56,925 bases of DNA. Source: Pseudonocardia sp. (GTDB taxonomy: Bacteria; Actinomycetota; Actinomycetes; Mycobacteriales; Pseudonocardiaceae). The position numbers and the translations under genes are program-made. Positions 50,613 to 56,925 of this stretch are shown here, in pieces (positions within the stretch are counted from its first letter, which is position 1; every line of letters starts with the position of its first letter). The notes beneath the pieces were generated by a model that saw only the letters and a program-made list of their open reading frames with translations, was not told the DNA's origin and ran no database searches. Where the stretch lies: positions 1-56,925 of the forward strand of contig JAFASX010000021.1 of NCBI GenBank assembly GCA_019244295.1, in the 5' to 3' direction.

Positions 50613-51413
50613 GGCGCGCCGATCGTGGACGCGCATACCCACCTGGACGCCTGCGCCGGCCGTACGGAACGGGACGTGCGCGCCGCCATGGATCGGGCCG
50701 AGGCGGTCGGCGTAGTCGCGGCGGTCACCGTGGCCGATGACCTGGAGTCCGCGCGCTGGGTGCCCAAGGCCGCGGGCTGGGACGCGCGGGTGGTGGCCGC
50801 CGTGGCGTTGCACCCCACCCGGGCGGGTGGGCTGGACGACGCGGTCCGCGATGAGCTGGCGCGGCTGGCCGCCGGTGATCGGGTCGTGGCGATCGGGGAG
50901 TCCGGGCTGGATTACTACTGGCCTCAGCGCGACCCTGGCTGCGCCGACCCGGCCATTCAGCGGGAAGCGTTCGGCTGGCACATTGAGCTGGCTAAGCGGC
51001 TGGGTAAACCGCTGATGATCCACGACCGGGACGCCCACGATGATGTGCTAGCCGTGCTGAAGGCGGAAGGCCCGCCGGAGACCGTGATCATGCACTGTTT
51101 CTCCGGCGACGCCGCCCTAGCTGAACGGTGCGCGGATGCAGGTTATCTGATGTCCTTCGCCGGACCAGTGACGTTTCGTAATGCCCGGGAGTTGCGCGAG
51201 GCGGCGGCGGTGGCACCGGCCGAGCTGCTGTTGGTCGAGACGGACGCGCCGTTCCTCACCCCGCATCCGCACCGGGGCAAGCCCAACGAGCCATACTGTC
51301 TGCCTTGGACGTTGCGCGGTCTCGCGGACATCCGCGGGGTTCATCCCGATCAGCTAGCCGACACGGTTCGCGCGAACGCTGAACGGGTCTTCCGGCTCGA
51401 TAAGCTACGGTAA
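50544..51413 (+). CDS. tatD: TatD-family metal-dependent DNase
   Basis: Predicted 289-residue TIM-barrel hydrolase. Metal ligands are visible in [44 protein letters not shown] and [20 protein letters not shown]. The start GTG 50544 overlaps the metG stop. The first ~30 residues are encoded by two palindromes and are not conserved in the family as I know it; the conserved part begins at APIVDAHTH. metG-tatD-rpfB-ksgA is a conserved actinobacterial order. Confidence 0.92.
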   Translation: MSGEYDDRHSRAGPVAPALPEPLGAPIVDAHTHLDACAGRTERDVRAAMDRAEAVGVVAAVTVADDLESARWVPKAAGWDARVVAAVALHPTRAGGLDDAVRDELARLAAGDRVVAIGESGLDYYWPQRDPGCADPAIQREAFGWHIELAKRLGKPLMIHDRDAHDDVLAVLKAEGPPETVIMHCFSGDAALAERCADAGYLMSFAGPVTFRNARELREAAAVAPAELLLVETDAPFLTPHPHRGKPNEPYCLPWTLRGLADIRGVHPDQLADTVRANAERVFRLDKLR

Positions 51414-51416
51414 GCC

Positions 51417-51446
51417 GTTACTGTCAGTATCAATACGGACAGTAAC
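51417..51446. terminator. Hairpin after tatD
   Basis: GTTACTGTC-A-GTAT-CA-ATAC-G-GACAGTAAC forms a near-perfect stem with one internal mismatch, starting 4 bp after the tatD stop. It is probably a terminator without a T-run, separating tatD from rpfB. The rest of 51447-51640 presumably holds the rpfB promoter and leader; no riboswitch was recognised. Confidence 0.6.
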
Positions 51447-51613
51447 CAAGCAGTTCGGCTCTGTTACTAGCTCGTTCACCGCATCTGTGGCCGATGGCTG
51501 TGGGCCGCCGGGTCGCCACCGCTTTAGCCTCCGTTTGACCGTTATCGCGCTCCCCTAGGTTCACGCGGAAGCGGTCGCCACAGCCGGGGTGGCGAAACGA
51601 CCCGGTCCAATGA

Positions 51614-52790
<1,177 letters not shown>

Positions 52791-52826
52791 CCCGGCGGGC
52801 ACCTCGGCCTGCTCGGACCGGCCGAA

Positions 52827-53666
52827 GTGCGCCAGCTGGCCGAGCGGCTCGGGCTGCGCCCGACCAAGCGACTCGGCCAGAATTTCGTGCACGATGCGAA
52901 CACCGTGCGCCGGATCGCCCGGCTGGCGCAGCTGTCCCCGGGCGATCTGGCGCTGGAGATCGGCCCCGGGCTCGGCTCGCTGACCTTGGCGCTGTTGTCC
53001 ACCGGAGCTTCGGTGCTCGCCGTGGAGATTGACCCGACGCTAGCCGAGGCGTTGCCGGCGACGGTGGCGGCCCGCGCGCCGGCGGCCGCGCGGCGGCTCA
53101 CCGTGCTACCCAGTGATGCGATGACGTTGCGAAGCTCGGACCTCCCGGAAGAGCGAGCCCAGCCCACCGCGCTGGTGGCCAACCTGCCCTACAACGTGGC
53201 GGTGCCGGTGTTGCTGTCGGTACTCGCGGAGCTACCGACGCTGCGTCGCGGGTTGGTGATGGTTCAGCTGGAGATCGTTGACCGGTTGGCCGCGCCCCCG
53301 GGTAGCCGGGCGTACGGCGCGCCGAGCGTCAAACTCGCCTGGTACGCGGCCGCGCGTCGGGCGGGATTGGTCCCCAGAGCCGTGTTTTGGCCGGTACCGG
53401 GGGTGGACTCAGCGCTGCTGGAGTTCCATCGACACGAGCCACCTCCCGGGCCGGCTACCCGAGCGGAAGTGTTTGCACTGGTGGACGCGGCTTTCGCGCA
53501 GCGGCGTAAGACACTGCGAGCCGCGTTGGCAAGTTGGGCCGGGTCCGCGCCAGACGCGGAGGACGCGCTGCGCGCCGCCGGAATCGACCCGACGACCAGA
53601 GCCGAGCGACTATCCGTTGCGGAGTTTGCCAGGATCGCCGAGCAGCGCCCGCTGACGCACACGTAG
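52827..53666 (+). CDS. ksgA: 16S rRNA dimethyladenosine transferase
   Basis: Predicted enzyme (279 residues from GTG 52827) that dimethylates A1518 and A1519 of 16S rRNA. Motifs: [37 protein letters not shown] (SAM motif I), [11 protein letters not shown] and [16 protein letters not shown] (the N-L-P-Y motif). The start is uncertain: family members usually begin 10-20 residues earlier ([15 protein letters not shown] is in frame and open), yet no ATG, GTG or TTG occurs in that stretch. The 15-bp duplication upstream may have displaced the original start. Confidence 0.88.
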   Translation: MRQLAERLGLRPTKRLGQNFVHDANTVRRIARLAQLSPGDLALEIGPGLGSLTLALLSTGASVLAVEIDPTLAEALPATVAARAPAAARRLTVLPSDAMTLRSSDLPEERAQPTALVANLPYNVAVPVLLSVLAELPTLRRGLVMVQLEIVDRLAAPPGSRAYGAPSVKLAWYAAARRAGLVPRAVFWPVPGVDSALLEFHRHEPPPGPATRAEVFALVDAAFAQRRKTLRAALASWAGSAPDAEDALRAAGIDPTTRAERLSVAEFARIAEQRPLTHT

Positions 53667-53669
53667 GGT
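53664..53669 (+). promoter_or_regulatory. -10 hexamer of leaderless ispE transcript
   Basis: TAGGGT overlapping the ksgA stop, 6 nt before GTG 53676. Confidence 0.55.
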
Positions 53670-53675
53670 AACCCC

Positions 53676-54683
53676 GTGCTCGCTGTTGTTCCGCCACCGG
53701 TCACCGTCCGTGTCCCAGCCAAGGTAAACGTGTACCTGGCGGTCGGGGACACCCGGCCGGATGGGTTCCATGACCTGGTTACCGTCTTTCACGCGGTGAG
53801 CCTGTTCGACGAGGTGACGGTCGCGATCACCGACAAACCCGGAGTCGAAGTGCATGGCGAGGGTGGCGCCGGCTCGACGGTGGAGGTACCGGCCGACGGG
53901 CAGAACCTGGCCTGGCGAGCCGCTGTCGCGCTGGCCAACCACGTCGGTCGGGAACCGGCCGTCCGGGTCGTGCTGCGCAAAGCCATCCCGGTGGCTGGCG
54001 GCATGGCCGGCGGCAGCGCCGACGCGGCCGCCACCCTGGTCGGGCTGTCCGCGCTGTGGAAGCTGGAGCTGCCCCGCGACCAGCTGGCCGCGCTGGCGGC
54101 GCGGTTGGGCAGCGACGTCACGTTCGCGCTGCACGGCGGTACCGCGCTGGGCACCGGTCGCGGCGAGCAGCTGGTACCGGTGTTGTCCCGGCACACCATG
54201 CACTGGGTGATCGCCCTGTCTCACCGGGGTTTGGCCACCGCGTCGGTATTCGCCGAGCTGGATCGGCTGCGCGCGGCATCCGGATCGTCGGCCGTGCCAC
54301 CACGGGCCGGCGCGGTCGAACCGGTACTGGAGGCACTCGCCGCCGGCAATCCGCGCCAGCTGGCGCTGCTGTTGAGCAACGATCTGCAGCCGGCGGCGGT
54401 CAGCCTGGAGCCCGCGCTGCGGCGCACACTGCGAGCCGGCGTCGAGGCCGGTGCGCTGGCCGGCATTGTCTCCGGTTCCGGGCCGAGCTGCGCGTTCCTG
54501 TGCTCTGACGAGTCCTCGGCGGTGCGGGTGGCCGCGGAGCTGGCCGGGGTGGGGGTGTGCCGAACGGTACGGATGGCCCGTGGCCCGGTGCCCGGCGCGC
54601 GGGTCGTGGATGAGCCTGAACCGACGCCGACCCCGACCGGCATGCCGCCCGTGCCGCCCCGTCCGCCGCTGGGCTGGGCGTAG
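53676..54683 (+). CDS. ispE: 4-diphosphocytidyl-2-C-methyl-D-erythritol kinase
   Basis: Predicted 335-residue GHMP kinase of the MEP isoprenoid pathway. It begins [17 protein letters not shown] (substrate site with Lys), has the ATP loop [20 protein letters not shown] and the third motif [15 protein letters not shown]. The C-terminus carries a Pro/Thr-rich tail ([20 protein letters not shown]). The start follows TAGGGT by 6 nt, so it may have its own leaderless transcript although it is 9 bp behind ksgA. The ABC-F gene follows after 2 bp. Confidence 0.94.
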   Translation: MLAVVPPPVTVRVPAKVNVYLAVGDTRPDGFHDLVTVFHAVSLFDEVTVAITDKPGVEVHGEGGAGSTVEVPADGQNLAWRAAVALANHVGREPAVRVVLRKAIPVAGGMAGGSADAAATLVGLSALWKLELPRDQLAALAARLGSDVTFALHGGTALGTGRGEQLVPVLSRHTMHWVIALSHRGLATASVFAELDRLRAASGSSAVPPRAGAVEPVLEALAAGNPRQLALLLSNDLQPAAVSLEPALRRTLRAGVEAGALAGIVSGSGPSCAFLCSDESSAVRVAAELAGVGVCRTVRMARGPVPGARVVDEPEPTPTPTGMPPVPPRPPLGWA

Positions 54684-54685
54684 CC

Positions 54686-56533
54686 ATGGCCGAGAATCTG
54701 ATCAATCTGGAGACGGTCACCGCGACCGTGCCGGGCGACGCGTCCCGCGTGCTACTGGATGCGGTGTCTCTCGGGGTGTCCGCTGGGGAGCGGATCGGTG
54801 TCGTCGGCCTCAACGGCAGTGGCAAGACCACGCTGCTCGAGGTGCTCACCGGGGTTCGGGTGCCGGACTCGGGGAGGGTCAGCGCGGTGCGTGGGTTACG
54901 ACTCGCGGTGGTCACTCAGCGCACCGAGCTGCCGGCCGGTGCTCGGGTTCGTGACGTGGTGCTCGCCCCGCTGGGGGTGAGCGTTGACGGAAACGAGCAC
55001 GAGTGGGCTGCCGACGCCCGGGTCCGCGCGGTGCTGACCGGGCTCGGGATCACCGATCTCGATCGCGGGGTGGATAGCCTGTCCGGAGGTGAACGCCGCC
55101 GGGTGGCGCTGGCCGCCGCGCTGGTCGGTGAGCTGGACCTGGTGGTGCTGGACGAACCAACCAACCACCTCGACGTGGAAGGTATCTCCTGGCTGGCCGG
55201 GCACCTGATCGACCGGGGTTGCGCGACTGTGGTGGTGACCCACGACCGGTGGTTCCTGGACTCTGTCTGCACCCGTACTTGGGAGGTCGTCCACGGCAAG
55301 GTGGAGTCCTACCTCGGTGGTTACGCCGACTGGGTGTTCGCCCGAGCCGAGCGGGCACGCCAGGCCGACGCGGCCGAGGAACGACGGCGCAACCTGGCCC
55401 GCAAGGAGTTGGCCTGGCTGCGCCGGGGCGCGCCGGCGCGGACGTCCAAGCCCCGGTTCCGGATCGAAGCGGCCGAGGCGCTGATCTCGGACGTTCCAAC
55501 CCCCCGCAACGACCCTGAGCTGCTGGCTTTCGCCTCGCAGCGGCTCGGGCGCACGGTGCTGGAGCTGGAGGACGCCGTGGTGTCCGTGGCCGGGCGCGTG
55601 CTGTTGAACCGGATCACCTGGCGGCTCGGGCCCGGCGACCGGGTGGGCCTGGTCGGGGTGAACGGCTCGGGCAAGACGACCCTGCTACGGGCGCTGACCG
55701 GCGAGCGGGCGCTGGACAGCGGGCGGCTGGTCACCGGCAAGACCGTGCGGTTGGCGCACCTGAGCCAAGAGCTGACCGCGCCGACGCTCGGCCCTGGCCA
55801 GCAGGTCTCGGCCTTACCCGAGGACCTGCGAGTGCTGGAGGCCGTGGAGCGGGTCGCCCGATTCGTGCGGGTCGGCAAGCACGAGCTGTCGGCGTCCTCG
55901 ATGCTGGAGCGGCTGGGTTTCCCCGCCGCTCGCCAGTGGACCCCGGTACGGCAGCTGTCCGGCGGGGAGCGGCGCCGGCTGGAACTGACCCGGCTGATGA
56001 TGGACGAGCCGAACGTGCTCCTGCTGGACGAGCCGACCAACGACCTGGACATCGACACCCTGCAGCGGCTGGAAGACCTGCTCGATAGCTGGCCCGGCAC
56101 CCTAGTGGTGGTCAGCCACGACCGGTACCTGATCGAGCGAGCCTGCGACACCGTCGTCGCGCTGCTCGGCGACGGCCGGCTCACCCACCTGCCCGGCGGC
56201 ATCGACGAGTACCTGTCCCGCCGCGCGGGCTCCGTTCCCCGCACCCCCCGAAGCGAAAGTGCCGTTCGTACGCTCTATGCGCGTGAAAGTGCCGTTCGCT
56301 CCCCAGGGCCCCCCGCCGCCGAGCAGCGGGAGGCCCGCAAGGAGCTGCGCCGGGTGGAGCGGCGGTTGGAGATCCTCGGCGTCCGGGAGACCGAGCTGCA
56401 CGTCGCGCTGGCCGCGGCCGCTACCGACGCGCCCCGATTGCTGGAGCTGGACGCCGAGCTGCGGGCCCTATTAGCTGAACGCGACCAATTAGAGGAACAG
56501 TGGCTGGCCGCCGCCGAGGTAGCCGAAGGCTGA
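54686..56533 (+). CDS. ABC-F family ATPase
   Basis: Predicted 615-residue soluble protein with two ABC ATPase domains. Walker A motifs GLNGSGKTT and GVNGSGKTT, signatures DSLSGGERRRVALA and RQLSGGERRRLELT, and Walker B LVVLDEPTNHLD and VLLLDEPTNDLD are all present. It is a ribosome-associated ABC-F protein (translation factor or antibiotic-protection type), not a transporter. Near residues 523-538 the linker before the C-terminal coiled coil contains ESAVRTLYARESAVRS, encoded by a 30-bp direct repeat with GAAAGTGCCGTTCG at its core (56253-56298). ispE followed by an ABC-F gene is common in actinobacteria. Confidence 0.93.
   Translation: MAENLINLETVTATVPGDASRVLLDAVSLGVSAGERIGVVGLNGSGKTTLLEVLTGVRVPDSGRVSAVRGLRLAVVTQRTELPAGARVRDVVLAPLGVSVDGNEHEWAADARVRAVLTGLGITDLDRGVDSLSGGERRRVALAAALVGELDLVVLDEPTNHLDVEGISWLAGHLIDRGCATVVVTHDRWFLDSVCTRTWEVVHGKVESYLGGYADWVFARAERARQADAAEERRRNLARKELAWLRRGAPARTSKPRFRIEAAEALISDVPTPRNDPELLAFASQRLGRTVLELEDAVVSVAGRVLLNRITWRLGPGDRVGLVGVNGSGKTTLLRALTGERALDSGRLVTGKTVRLAHLSQELTAPTLGPGQQVSALPEDLRVLEAVERVARFVRVGKHELSASSMLERLGFPAARQWTPVRQLSGGERRRLELTRLMMDEPNVLLLDEPTNDLDIDTLQRLEDLLDSWPGTLVVVSHDRYLIERACDTVVALLGDGRLTHLPGGIDEYLSRRAGSVPRTPRSESAVRTLYARESAVRSPGPPAAEQREARKELRRVERRLEILGVRETELHVALAAAATDAPRLLELDAELRALLAERDQLEEQWLAAAEVAEG
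56253..56298 (+). repeat. Direct repeat with GAAAGTGCCGTTCG core inside the ABC-F gene
   Basis: Two copies of G(C/T)GAAAGTGCCGTTCG, 30 bp apart, in frame within the ABC-F linker. I recall this 14-mer as an intergenic repeat in Pseudonocardiaceae genomes; here it is translated. Confidence 0.65.
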
Positions 56534-56787
56534 CGGCCCCAGCGGATGTTTAACCAACACAAGCGTGATGACCTCCGCGTGGGCACGATCAACCCATACA
56601 ACGCGTCTCTGGCCAGTGGCGCTGGCTGTACCACGTCGCCGAGTTGCCTACACTTGCTGTGTTGGCGCTGACCCGCAGCTCGTCCAGAGTGGATGGTTCG
56701 CTGGGCGGGCGGAGATGTGTATCTCGGGCTAGTGCGGGGCGATATTCTCTGTGTGTCTGGGCGCGCTCGGGGGGATCGGAGTCCGGG
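56534..56787. other. Intergenic region before the TIR gene
   Basis: About 250 bp. TATTCT at 56743-56748 could be a -10 element for the TIR gene. No other feature is recognised. Confidence 0.4.
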
Positions 56788-56925
56788 GTGGTAGGTGGTG
56801 GGGGGCCGTCGGGGCGGATTTTCATCAGCTATCGCCGTGGTGATACGCCCCATATCGCCGGTCGGTTGTTTGACCGGTTGGAGGGCCGTTTTGGGGTGGG
56901 TAGTGTGTTCATGGATGTGGACACG
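56788..56925 (+). CDS. TIR-domain protein, 5' part only
   Basis: Open frame from GTG 56788, cut by the right edge after 46 codons. After a Gly-rich start (VVGGGGPSG), the translation contains RIFISYRRGDTPHIAGRLFD followed by RLEGRFGVGSVFMDVDT, matching the first strand and helix of bacterial TIR domains (F-I-S-Y-R-R-x-D ... V-F-M-D-V-D). CGGAG upstream is a possible ribosome site. TIR proteins can be NAD-hydrolysing defence effectors or scaffold signalling proteins; the domains that would decide lie outside the window. Confidence 0.8.
   Translation, partial: MVGGGGPSGRIFISYRRGDTPHIAGRLFDRLEGRFGVGSVFMDVDT

Overview
The window is high-GC actinobacterial DNA, most like the Pseudonocardiaceae or a related mycolate-group lineage. 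Pointers are a conservon-type operon (histidine kinase, Roadblock, DUF742, small GTPase), acyl-CoA carboxylase beta plus epsilon subunits, coenzyme F420 genes (fbiA, fbiB), decaprenyl-linked rhamnosyltransferase WbbL, protein O-mannosyltransferase, RpfB, a class F sortase and many GTG starts. At least fourteen genes start 6-9 nt after a TANNNT hexamer, the layout of leaderless actinobacterial mRNAs; I used this to choose several starts.

Layout. 1-860: a repeat copy and a decayed stretch with a transposase fragment. 856-2901 (-): maf, thiosulfate sulfurtransferase, sufE. 3201-6472 (+): conservon operon, followed by a broken VapBC pair. 6941-8839 (-): accD-accE, divergent from birA (+), whose product biotinylates the carboxylase complex. 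9757-11611: PH-domain membrane protein, then hisN and gtrA (-). 11666-13375 (+): purK-purE. 13608-16236 (+): two envelope proteins and a class F sortase. 16376-17977 (+): soluble M48 protease and zinc-ribbon partner. 17966-19020 (-): an AhpD-like gene and a core-deleted paralogue. 19146-20216: repeats and a leader region before an acyl-CoA dehydrogenase (20217-22121). 22146-25836 (-): HtrA-like protease, TIGR03089 protein, LytR-CpsA-Psr protein. 25861-33074 (+): rmlD, wbbL, manB, AlkA-like glycosylase, fbiA, fbiB and NUDIX. The order cpsA/rmlD/wbbL/manB/fbiA/fbiB is the same as I recall for M. tuberculosis Rv3267 to Rv3261.

34.0-46.2 kb looks accessory: XRE regulator, VapBC-like pair, a putative heme-oxygenase-like diiron enzyme with an MFS transporter behind a foldable leader, pseudogenes, a DUF6941 cluster, fadD, a VOC protein, a His/Asp/Tyr-rich protein and a dynamin-like membrane protein without a GTPase domain. 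Core order resumes at 46183-56533: pmt (-), rsmI, metG, tatD, rpfB, ksgA, ispE (as I recall for Rv1002c to Rv1011) and an ABC-F ATPase. A TIR-domain gene runs off the right edge.

The most unusual items are the 316-bp inverted repeat pair (1-316 and 19146-19461) enclosing about 18.8 kb of ordinary genes, with a third MITE-like copy; the diiron-oxidase/MFS unit; the His-rich protein; and a leader-peptide/terminator arrangement before the acyl-CoA dehydrogenase. No tRNA, rRNA or CRISPR array was seen.
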